Made by a program: the position numbers and the translations under genes
Source of the DNA: Anaerolineae bacterium
GTDB taxonomy: Bacteria > Chloroflexota > Anaerolineae > Aggregatilineales > Aggregatilineaceae
DNA: 64,000 bases
Direction: 5' to 3'
Assembly (NCBI GenBank): GCA_027494015.1
Contig: JAOSJP010000001.1
Location: 434,001-498,000, forward strand
Notes under the pieces: generated by a model
Told to the model about the DNA's origin: nothing
Databases searched by the model: none
What the model saw: the letters and a program-made list of their open reading frames with translations, nothing else
Shown: in pieces, positions 45,453 through 53,647 of the stretch
Layout: each line of letters opens with the position of its first letter
How positions within the stretch are numbered: position 1 is the first letter of the stretch

Positions 45453-46586
45453 TCATGCGCTGCGACGACCAGCGATCTCTTCGGCCAGCTTGCTGAACTG
45501 GCTGGCGACAATGGAGTTGGGCTGGAAGAGCACAATCGGCAGATTCGCTTCTGCTGCCTGGAAAGTAAGCTCAGGGGCGGGCGAGATGATGGCTGTCATC
45601 TCGTGGCCCAGCAGTTGCTCGGCTTCCTGCCAGGGCACCTGGGCACTGGTCTGGGTGTGGTTGACCATGACCACGCTGATCTGGCTATGGGCCAGGCCGA
45701 TCTGCTGTATCTCTGCGACCATGTCGCGGGCCAGCGTGAGGGCGACCCGGTTCGGCTCGACCACCAGCGTAAGCTGATCCATCTCCGGCAGCAAGCGCGC
45801 GGTGAGGCGATTGAGACCCGCGCCGAGATCGAGTACGACCACGCGCTGGAGCGCGCGCAGGTGATGCACGACCGTTGCCAGAGTATCCGGCGAGACGCTG
45901 AGCAGCGTTTCTTTGGGCCGTCCCGATGAGAGCAAGAGGCGCAACCCGCTGGCATGGGTCACCATCTCCCGCTCGATGGCCTGCGCCGCGATCTCGTTGG
46001 AGGGGCGGGTGAGCAGGTTCGCCATGCCGGTGGAGCGGGCGAACCCCAGAGAAAGCCCCAGTGTGCCCTGACCCAGGCGGAAATCGGCCAGGGCGGTCGG
46101 CGCGTTCTTGGCCAGCACTGCGGCGACGTTAGTGGCGAGCGTCGTGGTGCCGACGCCGCCCTTAGCGCCCAGAAAACCCCACACCAGCGCACGATCTGCC
46201 GGGGCGCGTTCCTGGGCGGAGCGGGCGAGCAGGACTTTGACGCGCGAGACCAACTCAGCGGGATGCGTGGGCTTGGTCAGATAGTCGTCTGCGCCGGCCT
46301 CGAATCCGGCCACTTTGTCGTCCACCATTGTCTTGGCGGTGAACATGATGATTGGAATATGCTGGGTGAGGGGGTCGTGGCGCAGCCGGCGGCAGACCTC
46401 ATAGCCATCCATAGCTGACATCATGATGTCCAGGATGATCAGGTCTGGCTGGTCGGCCAGCGCGCGATCCAGCGCCTGCTGGCCAGTGTTGGCAGTGACT
46501 ACTGCGTAGCTCTGGCGCTGGAGCATCAACCCGATGAGTTTGAGGCTCTCAAGATCATCGTCAACAACAAGGATTTTTTCGGCCAT
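45453..46586 (-). CDS. Response regulator fused to CpaE/MinD-like ATPase
   Basis: 377 residues. The receiver domain (about 4-120) has the acidic pair VVDDD, phospho-acceptor Asp in LIILDIMM and Lys in DDYLTKPTHP. A ParA/MinD-type ATPase (about 135-365) follows with deviant Walker A GAKGGVGTTT. The switch region (VVVLDLGAGLNRL) and helix patterns resemble CpaE, which positions pili in Caulobacter and other bacteria. No pilus genes are in the window. Phosphorylation could control polar or surface localisation. Upstream of the sirtuin and histidine kinase in the same direction, it may head their operon. Confidence 0.9.
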   Translation of the reverse strand: MAEKILVVDDDLESLKLIGLMLQRQSYAVVTANTGQQALDRALADQPDLIILDIMMSAMDGYEVCRRLRHDPLTQHIPIIMFTAKTMVDDKVAGFEAGADDYLTKPTHPAELVSRVKVLLARSAQERAPADRALVWGFLGAKGGVGTTTLATNVAAVLAKNAPTALADFRLGQGTLGLSLGFARSTGMANLLTRPSNEIAAQAIEREMVTHASGLRLLLSSGRPKETLLSVSPDTLATVVHHLRALQRVVVLDLGAGLNRLTARLLPEMDQLTLVVEPNRVALTLARDMVAEIQQIGLAHSQISVVMVNHTQTSAQVPWQEAEQLLGHEMTAIISPAPELTFQAAEANLPIVLFQPNSIVASQFSKLAEEIAGRRSA

Positions 46587-46677
46587 CGGGTTGCATCACA
46601 ATCTGTGAGTCTGGGGGAGACCACAATTCGACGCAAGTCTAGCATGGTTGCGAGGGGCGTGCAAAAAGGCGAGGGCG

Positions 46678-46870
46678 GGGTGCGTGCAAAAGTTGACAGC
46701 GACTTGTTTGACGTGGGGGTATTGACCTCACCCCCAGCCTCGCTGCGCTCGGCTTGCCCCCTCTCCGTTGACGGAGAGGGGGCGGAGAGGCGCATCAGCG
46801 CCGAGCGGGGGTGAGGTAACGGGGGGCGCAGCAGAGCAGCGCCCCTAGCTGACAGGTTTTGCACGCACCC
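46678..46870. mobile_element. R1 element, best-preserved single copy
   Basis: A 193-bp copy with both ends intact: GGGTGCGTGCAAAA at 46678-46691 and TTTTGCACGCACCC at 46857-46870, a 14-base perfect inverted repeat. One complete core (46724-46820) is centred on CTCTCCGTTGACGGAGAG. No clean target duplication is seen. The rest of the 46587-47204 gap holds a promoter but no gene. Confidence 0.85.
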
Positions 46871-47079
46871 AGCGGCGAAGGGCTGTTGGTTGTCGGTGAT
46901 CGGCCATTGGTTGTTGGTTGTTGGTGAACCGGTGGTGTGAGATTGCAGCCGGAGCAGACAGTGCATCCCTGTCGGCTGGACTCACAAGGGGTGGGGAACA
47001 GGCAGAGTAGCCTCATTTCAACCGAACTCGATACGCTACTGCCGGAATGCTACCGAGTCTGGTTGCCGGGCCGCCGTGC

Positions 47080-47085
47080 TATAAT
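47080..47085 (+). promoter_or_regulatory. TATAAT box upstream of the rhodanese gene
   Basis: TATAAT at 47080-47085; no well-spaced -35 box is visible. It leaves a leader of about 110 bases before the ATG at 47205. Confidence 0.4.
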
Positions 47086-47204
47086 CGTCAAGGTTGGCTG
47101 CGACTAATCGCCGCGACGTTGCGCAGGCCGAACCAGTCACAGCCGGCTGCATGGTCGCGCAATGGATGGCGGCGCATTCCTGAATCTTGAGGAGCGATCA
47201 CTCG

Positions 47205-47686
47205 ATGCGGACACGATGGGGACTATGGGTCATGTTAGCGGTGGTTTTGCTGCTGGGGCTGGCCGCCTGTGGCGGCTCGGATGGCGATAAGCCCGCGTCA
47301 GCGCCAACCGTGACCAGCGCGGAAGGCGGTTCCGCGCAGAATCCGGCCAAACCGACCACGTATGCGACGTTGAGCGTGCAGGCTGCCTACGAGCAGTTGA
47401 GCGCGAGCGCGGATGCGCAGTTTGTGGACGTGCGCGAGGCGAGCGAGGCTGCTGCGACCGGCCTCCCTGCCGGGGCCAGCCTGATCTCGCTGGGGCAGTT
47501 TGAGCAGCGCGCGCCAAAGAACTGGCTGAAGACAGGCCGGTGTATGTGATCTGCAACAGCGGCAACCGCAGCCGGGTCGCGGCTGAGGCGCTGATCCGGC
47601 TGGGCTACAGCCAGGTGTACAACGTGGATGGGGGCATCCAGGCGTGGCGCAAAGCCGGGCTGCCGGTCGAGCCGTACAAGCCATAG
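47205..47686 (+). CDS. Rhodanese-like lipoprotein, frameshifted
   Basis: The N-terminus is a lipoprotein signal (lipobox LGLAAC), and the rhodanese domain begins at about residue 50 (AQFVDVREASEAA). The frame stops at 47549. In another frame the domain continues with the active-site loop VICNSGNRSR (catalytic Cys) and VYNVDGGIQAWRKAG to a stop at 47684-47686. The join falls in the (GC)4 run at 47507-47514: two extra bases, or one missing, give QRAKELAEDRPVYVIC. Restored, it would be about 159 residues and transfer sulphur at the membrane surface. The start at 47205 is preceded by GAGGAG. A glutaredoxin gene lies nearby on the other strand. Confidence 0.75.
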
Positions 47687-47760
47687 GCCCGCAGGCCCCG
47701 TTCCCTCTGGTGTGAAGAGAGCGCCTGCGCGCCCTGGCGCTTGATAAAAAGCGAATCGCC

Positions 47761-47971
47761 GCTAGAGCGTGTTATGAACTTGGTACCTTCAACAAGGGAG
47801 AGGGGCGCTCTGTTTACCTCACCCCCTGGCCTCGCTGCGCTGGCCTTCCCCCTCTCCATGCATGGAGAGGGGGCGGCGAGGCGCGCCAGCGCCGAGCGGG
47901 GGTGAGGTAAATCAGGAGCTACCCAAAACCGCTGGGGAAAGACAGGGCCGTAAGTGCATAACAGGCGCTAG
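47761..47971. mobile_element. R3 element, second copy
   Basis: The left end GCTAGAGCGTGTTATGAACT and right end GTGCATAACAGGCGCTAGC form inverted termini (outer CTAG/CTAG), and the match continues outward (GAATCGCCG against CGGCAATTC). The interior has an R1-like core centred on CTCTCCATGCATGGAGAG, as in the copy at 31773. No gene lies between 47687 and 48026. Confidence 0.7.
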
Positions 47972-48026
47972 CAGCGGCAATTCGGCGTTTCAAAGCGTGG
48001 CGCAGGCGCGCAGATAAAGTGATCTC

Positions 48027-48296
48027 TCAGTTCAGCCCCAACAGGCGATCCACTTCCGGCTTGTTGAAGCCGACCACGATCTTGCCGCCAATGTCAATGA
48101 CCGGCACTCCCTGCTGCCCGCTGCGGCGCACCATATCGCGCGCGGCGACCGGGTCGCGGCTGACGTCTACATCGCGAAAGCGAACGCCGCGCTCGCGCAG
48201 GTAGCGCTTGGCGTGGTTGCAGTGAGAACAAGTCGGCGTGGAGAAGATGATGACCCGCTTGTGCTTCTTGCTGCTGGTCTCGTGTTCTTTGGTCAT
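48027..48296 (-). CDS. Glutaredoxin-like protein
   Basis: 89 residues, typical glutaredoxin/NrdH size. The redox motif is CSHC in FSTPTCSHCNHAK, followed by the cis-proline segment GVPVIDIGGKIVVGF. The first 14 residues are charged and extra to the fold. It reduces disulphides or glutathione-like adducts in the cytoplasm. It reads away from the anti-sigma gene on the same strand with 130 bases between, so it may be separately expressed. Confidence 0.92.
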   Translation of the reverse strand: MTKEHETSSKKHKRVIIFSTPTCSHCNHAKRYLRERGVRFRDVDVSRDPVAARDMVRRSGQQGVPVIDIGGKIVVGFNKPEVDRLLGLN

Positions 48297-48426
48297 GCGT
48301 CCTCGCGGCTATTCCGCCCGGTCAGTCTCGCTAACATGCGGCAAAACACTTCGCTTCTTTGGATGCAGGCCCTGGCAAAAGGTCGCGTCCCTGGTGATTA
48401 CAGCAGCCAGAGCGCATTGTGATACC

Positions 48427-48729
48427 TCACTGACCGGCTCGATCGGGCGCGCCCGGCCTGGGGGGGATGTACGCTTCGAGGTGCAGCACCTTGTAGAGCC
48501 GCTCCTTGACGGCGCTGGGCATCTCCGGGGCGGGAATCTGGCGGTAGAGCGAGACGGTTCTGGTGAACGTGTTGACCACGATGCGGCAATTCTCGCAGAT
48601 CGCCATGTGCGCCTCTAGCTCCTGGCAAAGCTCAGCGCTGAGCGTGCCATCAGCGTACTCCGACAGGCTGCTCAGGTAGCGGCGGCAGGCATCGTGGTTG
48701 TGCTCGTGTAGCTGATCAGAGGCGCTCAT
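48427..48729 (-). CDS. Anti-sigma factor with zinc-binding ZAS motif
   Basis: 100 residues. The ZAS motif HxxxCxxC is seen as AHMAICENC, with an upstream HNHDACRRY segment that may give further ligands. No membrane helix is present, so it is a soluble, possibly redox-responsive anti-sigma factor of the RsrA/ChrR type, expected to bind the ECF sigma factor encoded just four bases upstream. Cysteine oxidation or zinc loss would release sigma; this is inference from the family. The nearby glutaredoxin and rhodanese genes fit a thiol-stress theme. Confidence 0.88.
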   Translation of the reverse strand: MSASDQLHEHNHDACRRYLSSLSEYADGTLSAELCQELEAHMAICENCRIVVNTFTRTVSLYRQIPAPEMPSAVKERLYKVLHLEAYIPPRPGAPDRAGQ

Positions 48730-48733
48730 GGCC

Positions 48734-49336
48734 TTACCCTGCTTCCGAGATCAGCGGACCGTGCGAAAAGTAGGCGCTCAACTGCTCGCGCAGCTTCAGG
48801 CGAGCGCGCATCAGGCGGCTCTTGACCGCCGAGATGGAAAGATCGAGAGCTTCGGCGGTCTCCTCGGTGGACAGCCCTTCGATGTCGCGCAGCACGAACA
48901 CGCTGCGCAGGGTGGCGGGCAGTTCCTCGACGGCGCGCATCATCTCGGCACGGGCCTCTTCGCGCAGCAGATCGTCTTCGGGCAAACAGCAGAAGTCGAA
49001 GAACTGGCGGGGAATCACTTCCCCGTCGTCGCGTTCCAGCGGCTCGTCCACTGAGATCTGCTCTGGCTCTTTGCGCCGCAGCCGCATGAGGGCGGCGTTG
49101 CTGGCGATGCGGTAGAGCCAGGTGCTCAGGCTGGAGCGGGCCTCGAAGCGGTCAATGGAGCGGAAGGCGTTCAGGAACGTCTCCTGCAGCACGTCTTCGG
49201 CGTCCGTCTCGTTGCCCATCATGCGCAGGGCAAGCCGATAGATTTTTCCGGCGTTTTCCTCGACTAACTGCGCGTAGGCTGACTGGTCTCCTGCTTGCAG
49301 ACGCGCGACCAGCTCATTATCAGGTGAGTGTGGCAT
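48734..49336 (-). CDS. ECF-type RNA polymerase sigma factor
   Basis: 200 residues. Sigma-2 region about 20-90 (YRLALRMMGNETDAEDVLQE, then SLSTWLYRIASNAALMRLRR) and sigma-4 region about 130-185 (LPATLRSVFVLRDIEGLSTE and SISAVKSRLMRARLKLRE). Between them an acidic linker of about 40 residues contains a Cys pair (FDFCC). It directs RNA polymerase to a stress regulon and is paired with the anti-sigma gene four bases downstream. I found no obvious autoregulatory promoter by eye in the 268-base gap upstream. Confidence 0.95.
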   Translation of the reverse strand: MPHSPDNELVARLQAGDQSAYAQLVEENAGKIYRLALRMMGNETDAEDVLQETFLNAFRSIDRFEARSSLSTWLYRIASNAALMRLRRKEPEQISVDEPLERDDGEVIPRQFFDFCCLPEDDLLREEARAEMMRAVEELPATLRSVFVLRDIEGLSTEETAEALDLSISAVKSRLMRARLKLREQLSAYFSHGPLISEAG

Positions 49337-49604
49337 AGGTCTTCTTCGGCTGAGTCTGTCTGGGCTTGGCCGGCTCCGCCAGGGAGCCTGCTGTCAATCA
49401 TAACGCAGGCCGGACTCAATCCCAAGAAGAATCGGCTGCTGACGCTGCCGCGCACACTCTTCACCTGGTTTGATGCGCGCTCCAGGCCCAGGTTGCGTGC
49501 AACTTTCTGGGGTGGGCTGCATCATACTTCAGAACACGTGCCTGATTTGCGCACTTGGCCTACAATTGTGTTGGGCAAGGCGCACGTAGGGAGGAGTTTC
49601 ACCG

Positions 49605-50045
49605 ATGGGTCAGAAGAAAAGCAGCCGGATCGTGTGGCGCGACGATTTGATCTTCACCGGCTACAGCAACAACGGGCACAGCATCCCCCTCGACGCGGCG
49701 AGGGTGGCCGGCGGGCACGATGCCGGTGCCAGCCCGATGGAGCTGCTGCTGACGGCGCTGGGCGGCTGCACGGGGATGGATGTGATCAGCATCCTGGGCA
49801 AGAAGCAACAGGACGTGACAGGCTTTGAGGTGCAGGTGGAGGGCGTGCGCGCCGACGAGCATCCGCGCGTGTACACCGAGATCTGGGTGAAGTTTATAGT
49901 CACAGGGCGCGGCGTGGATGCGAAAGCTGTGGAGCGCGCAATTGAGCTATCGCGCGATAAGTATTGCGGGGTGGCAGCCACGCTGCGCCATACGGCCCAG
50001 ATTCACTACGACTATGTGATCCAGGAGGCGGACGAGACTTCATGA
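49605..50045 (+). CDS. OsmC/Ohr-family peroxidase-like protein
   Basis: 146 residues, OsmC fold. The two conserved cysteines occur in ALGGCTGMDVISIL and DKYCGVAATL, the YhfA-like arrangement. The family reduces organic peroxides through these thiols. ATG at 49605 follows GGGAGGAG. Its stop overlaps the start of the HD-domain gene by four bases (ATGA at 50042), so the two are translationally coupled. It is divergent from the sigma factor gene, and a link to thiol or peroxide stress is plausible. Confidence 0.92.
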   Translation: MGQKKSSRIVWRDDLIFTGYSNNGHSIPLDAARVAGGHDAGASPMELLLTALGGCTGMDVISILGKKQQDVTGFEVQVEGVRADEHPRVYTEIWVKFIVTGRGVDAKAVERAIELSRDKYCGVAATLRHTAQIHYDYVIQEADETS

Positions 50046-50632
50046 AGCGCGACGATGCCTGGAAACTCATGACAGAATGGACAGCGTCGGAGAGCCTGCG
50101 CCACCACATGCTGGCGGTCGAGGCGGCCATGCGCGCCTACGCCCGCCGTTTTGGCGAGGACGAGGACTTGTGGGGCGTGGTGGGGTTGTTGCACGACTTC
50201 GACTACGAGCGCTACCCCGACATGACCGCCGCTGATGGGCACCCCTTCACCGGGATGCGCGTCCTGCGGGAGCAGGGTGTGGATGAGGCGATCATTCGCG
50301 CCATCGCCGCGCACGCCTCTGAGCGGACAGGCGTCCAGCCGGAGAGCGCGCTGGAGAAGACGCTGGTCGCGGTGGATGAGCTTACCGGCTTCCTGACGGC
50401 TGTGGCTCTTGTGCGACCCACGAAGGACATCCGCGAGGTGACGCAGGTCAGCTCGGTGCGCAAGAAGTGGAAGGATCGCAGCTTCGCCGCCGCCATCCAC
50501 CGCGAGGAGATCGCTGAGGCCGCACAGGCGCTCGGCGTTGACCTGTGGGCGGAGCACGTGCCCCTGGTGCTTGAGGCCATGCAAGGGATCGCGGCGGAGT
50601 TGGGTCTCGACGGACGCGCGGCAGGGGCCTAG
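50042..50632 (+). CDS. HD-domain phosphohydrolase
   Basis: 196 residues. HD metal-site residues: His in RHHMLAVEAAM, His-Asp in GLLHDFDYERYP, His in AIAAHASERTGV and an Asp in AVDELTGFLTAVALVRP. The family includes nucleotide and small-molecule phosphohydrolases and is cytoplasmic. The gene overlaps osmC by four bases. Length matches the HDIG-type stand-alone group. Substrate cannot be named. Confidence 0.88.
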   Translation: MKRDDAWKLMTEWTASESLRHHMLAVEAAMRAYARRFGEDEDLWGVVGLLHDFDYERYPDMTAADGHPFTGMRVLREQGVDEAIIRAIAAHASERTGVQPESALEKTLVAVDELTGFLTAVALVRPTKDIREVTQVSSVRKKWKDRSFAAAIHREEIAEAAQALGVDLWAEHVPLVLEAMQGIAAELGLDGRAAGA

Positions 50633-50660
50633 ACCTGCGGGTCTTCTGAACGTTCTCCCC

Positions 50661-50707
50661 GACATCCTCCTCTTCGGCCTGTTGTACAGGCCGGGGAGGG
50701 GGATGTC
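50661..50707 (+). terminator. Long hairpin after the osmC-HD operon
   Basis: GACATCCTCCTCTTCGGCCTG pairs imperfectly with CAGGCCGGGGAGGGGGATGTC around a TTGTA loop, 29 bases after the stop. The downstream sequence is not T-rich, so termination is only likely. The 50633-51058 gap holds this and an R1 element. Confidence 0.5.
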
Positions 50708-50724
50708 TGTGTCAGGCGGCTTCA

Positions 50725-50916
50725 GGGGTGCGTGCAGAACCTGTCAGGTGGGGGCGCTGCTCTGCTGCGCCCTGGTTGACCTCACCCCCGCTCGGCGCTG
50801 ACGCGCCTCGCCGCCCCCTCTCCGTTGACGGAGAGGGGGCAGGCCGAGCGCCGCGAGGCGGGGGGTGAGGTCAATACCCCCACGTCAAGCAAGTCACTGA
50901 CAACCTTTGCTTGCTC
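50725..50916. mobile_element. R1 element with 8-bp target duplication
   Basis: A 192-bp copy beginning GGGGTGCGTGCAGAA with one full core (50779-50875, centre CTCTCCGTTGACGGAGAG) and a worn right end (CCTTTGCTTGCTC). CGGCTTCA flanks it exactly on both sides (50717-50724 and 50917-50924). Confidence 0.8.
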
Positions 50917-51058
50917 CGGCTTCAAATCGCCCTTGCCAAGCGCCACTGCCCTCGTTATCATCACGGGGTTTGGGATCAGTATCCTGGCCCGGCGCTGGAT
51001 CGGGCACATCTGCCGGACGATCTGTCCGGTATGTCGCTGTCTGAGAGGAACCCCCACT

Positions 51059-52513
51059 ATGCGAGCGTATCGCCTCTGGATCGCTGTCATCCTGGCTGTC
51101 GCCGCGCTCTCTGCCTGGATGAGCCTGAGCGACCCGCACATCAACTTCCTGGGCATCAATCGAAAGGTGCAGGTCGTGCAGGGTCTCGATCTGCAAGGCG
51201 GCTCGCGCGTGTTGCTCCAGGTGTCGCCGGGCACCAAGTACGACGACGACACAGTCGCGCAGGCGGTTAAGAATGTCGAGCGGCGCGTGAACGGGCTGGG
51301 CGTGACCGACGCCGTCGTGCAGCGCCAGGGCGAAGACCGGATCATCGTGGAACTGCCCGGCGTGCGCGAGCAGGCTGTGGCGTTCGATTCGATCAAGTCC
51401 ACCGGCCTGCTGGAGTTCGTGGACTTTTCGGCGGTGACGGCGGACTTGCCCGAAGGCGCGTGCATCCTGACCTCCGAGCAGGTCAAGCTGACTGAAGCGC
51501 GCCTGCCAGAAGGGACGACGCCACCGGCGTACACGGATTACACGTGCAGCAGCGAGGATCTGCTGAACCCGACCGAAGAGCCAGCGCTGCTGCAGAACGG
51601 GCAACCGTACAAGACCATCATGACCGGCGCGGGCCTGGCCGATGCCGCAGCGACCACGCAGGGCACGATTGGCACGCAGTGGATGGTCAACTTCGTGCTC
51701 CGCGAGGATGGCGACCGGGTGAAGGACTTCGAGACGTATGTTGCCAACAATCCGAACCGCCCGATGGCCATTGTGCTGGACGGGCGTCTGCTGTCGTATC
51801 CCACCATCCAGGCTGGGCTTTCGGATGCAGCGCGGGCGGGGACGATGGACGGCGGCATCATCACCGGGGCGTTCACGCGCGACGAGGCGCGAATCCTCGC
51901 CGCGCAGTTGAAGTACGGCGCGCTGCCGGTTCCGCTGGACATCATCGCCTTTGACACGATTGGCCCCTCGCTGGGCGAAATCTCGGTGGAGCGCTCCATT
52001 CGCGCGGGCATCATCGGCGTGATCACCGTGCTGATCTTCATGCTGGTCTACTACCGGGTGCCGGGCATCGCCGCTGACCTGGCGCTGCTGCTGTTCATCG
52101 CCATCAACTTCGCGCTCTACAAGTTCATTCCGGTCACCCTCAGCCTGCCGGCCATCGCCGGTTTCCTGATCTCGATTGGCACGGCGGTGGATGGCAACAT
52201 CCTGATCTTCGAGCGCATGAAAGAAGAGCTGCGCAAAGGGCGCTCAGCGGATCGGGCGATTGAGGCGGGCTTCGAGCGAGCGTGGACTTCCATCCGCGAC
52301 TCGAATATCTCGACGATCATCATCACGATCATCCTGTACTTCTTCGGCAACGCCTTCGGCGCTAGCTCGGTGCAGGGCTTTGCGATCACGTTGGGAATGG
52401 GCCTGGTGATCAACCTGTTCACAGCGGTGATTGCCACACGCACCTTCCTGCATACTATTGTGCTGCTGGCCGGCGATCAACTGCGCGCCCGTCCCAAACT
52501 GCTCGGCGTGTAG
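51059..52513 (+). CDS. secD: Protein translocase subunit SecD
   Basis: 484 residues. One N-terminal helix (about 5-22), a large periplasmic-type P1 region (GLDLQGGSRVLLQV; PEGTTPPAYTDYTC) and five further helices (about 320-470). The conserved intramembrane motif GTAVDGNILIFERMKEELRK is intact. SecD and SecF use the proton gradient to complete protein export through SecYEG. ATG at 51059 follows GAGAGGAA and begins the helix. secF follows 21 bases downstream. Size is typical of Gram-positive and Chloroflexota SecD. Confidence 0.96.
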   Translation: MRAYRLWIAVILAVAALSAWMSLSDPHINFLGINRKVQVVQGLDLQGGSRVLLQVSPGTKYDDDTVAQAVKNVERRVNGLGVTDAVVQRQGEDRIIVELPGVREQAVAFDSIKSTGLLEFVDFSAVTADLPEGACILTSEQVKLTEARLPEGTTPPAYTDYTCSSEDLLNPTEEPALLQNGQPYKTIMTGAGLADAAATTQGTIGTQWMVNFVLREDGDRVKDFETYVANNPNRPMAIVLDGRLLSYPTIQAGLSDAARAGTMDGGIITGAFTRDEARILAAQLKYGALPVPLDIIAFDTIGPSLGEISVERSIRAGIIGVITVLIFMLVYYRVPGIAADLALLLFIAINFALYKFIPVTLSLPAIAGFLISIGTAVDGNILIFERMKEELRKGRSADRAIEAGFERAWTSIRDSNISTIIITIILYFFGNAFGASSVQGFAITLGMGLVINLFTAVIATRTFLHTIVLLAGDQLRARPKLLGV

Positions 52514-52534
52514 GCGCACCGAAGGGAGATACGC

Positions 52535-53515
52535 ATGTTCAACTTTGCAGAGCGACGTCACCTGTTCTTCCTGATCTCGGCGCTGATCATCATTCCGGGC
52601 GTGATCGCCATGGTGATCTCCACTGTGGACTCTGGCAGCCCCGTGCGCCTGAGCATTGACTTCACCGGCGGCACGCTGATGGAGCTTTCGCTGGTGGACA
52701 ACGTCAGCGAGCAGACGGTGCGCGACACGCTGGCGGACTTTGGGCTTTCGGACTACATCGTGCAGCGGCTCGATCCGATCCCCGCAGATTCCATCGTGGG
52801 TGCTCATGACGAGGCGGGCAGCCGCTGGCAGCTTCGCTTCGAGGAGACGGAGCGCATTGATGAACTGAAAGCGTTCATGCGCGATCCGTCGCGGCTGGGC
52901 GAGCTCTGGTCTCCTGAATCCGTCGAAAACGACCCGACTCGTGAAGCGGCGCTGACGACGAGCAGCGTCTCGGCCACGGTGGGCAAAGAAGTGACGCGGG
53001 CGGCGTTCCTGGCGACGCTGGCCGTGGCGGTCATTGTGCTGTGCTTCATTGTCCTGGCGTTTCGGCGCGTCCCGCATTCGTTCCGCTATGGGGCGTGCGC
53101 CATCGTCAAGATGTTCCACGACATTCTGGTCATCATGGGCCTCATGTCCATCCTGGGGCTGCTCTTCGGCTGGGAGGCCGATGCGCTGTTTCTGACCGCT
53201 GTGCTGACGGTGGTCGGCTACTCGGTGCAGGATGTGATCGTCGTCTTCGACCGCATCCGCGAGAACACCCCGAAGTATCGCGGCGAGGATTTCGAGACGA
53301 TCGTCAATCGCAGCGTGCTGGAGACGATGCACCGGTCGCTGGCCACGCAGCTCAATGCCATGTTCGTCATGGTGGCTATTCTGCTGTTCGGCGGCGAGAC
53401 GATCCGGCATTTTATCTTCATCATGCTGATCGGGCTGATGAGCGGCACCTACTCGTCCATCTTCAACGCCGTGCCGTTGCTGGTGGCGTGGGAGAAGGGC
53501 GAGATCCCTTGGTGA
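52535..53515 (+). CDS. secF: Protein translocase subunit SecF
   Basis: 326 residues. Helix 1 (about 10-30), P1 domain with IDFTGGTLMELSL, then helices 2-6 with the family motif VVGYSVQDVIVVFDRIRENT and SLATQLNAMFVMVAI. It is the partner of SecD, 21 bases upstream, and a strong hairpin ends the operon at 53591. Adjacent genes are on the other strand, so secDF is a two-gene unit. The C-terminus EKGEIPW is soluble and short. Confidence 0.96.
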   Translation: MFNFAERRHLFFLISALIIIPGVIAMVISTVDSGSPVRLSIDFTGGTLMELSLVDNVSEQTVRDTLADFGLSDYIVQRLDPIPADSIVGAHDEAGSRWQLRFEETERIDELKAFMRDPSRLGELWSPESVENDPTREAALTTSSVSATVGKEVTRAAFLATLAVAVIVLCFIVLAFRRVPHSFRYGACAIVKMFHDILVIMGLMSILGLLFGWEADALFLTAVLTVVGYSVQDVIVVFDRIRENTPKYRGEDFETIVNRSVLETMHRSLATQLNAMFVMVAILLFGGETIRHFIFIMLIGLMSGTYSSIFNAVPLLVAWEKGEIPW

Positions 53516-53590
53516 ATCGCGAGGCGCGGCGTCGCCGGCGCAGTGAGATGTCCGCGTAGCCAGCCGCCCGTCAAGTAGAGATAAGCGCGC

Positions 53591-53623
53591 GAGGACGCCT
53601 GAGCAGGCGTCCTCGTTGTGTTT
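53591..53623 (+). terminator. Intrinsic terminator of secDF
   Basis: An 11-base perfect stem GAGGACGCCTG/CAGGCGTCCTC with a two-base loop, followed by GTTGTGTTT, 75 bases after the secF stop. Confidence 0.8.
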
Positions 53624-53647
53624 GGCGAGGCCGACGATGTGGCGGGG

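Noticed and set aside
45453..46586. Plasmid or chromosome partition ParA
   Set aside because: The fused receiver domain and lack of parB or parS-like repeats fit CpaE-like proteins better.
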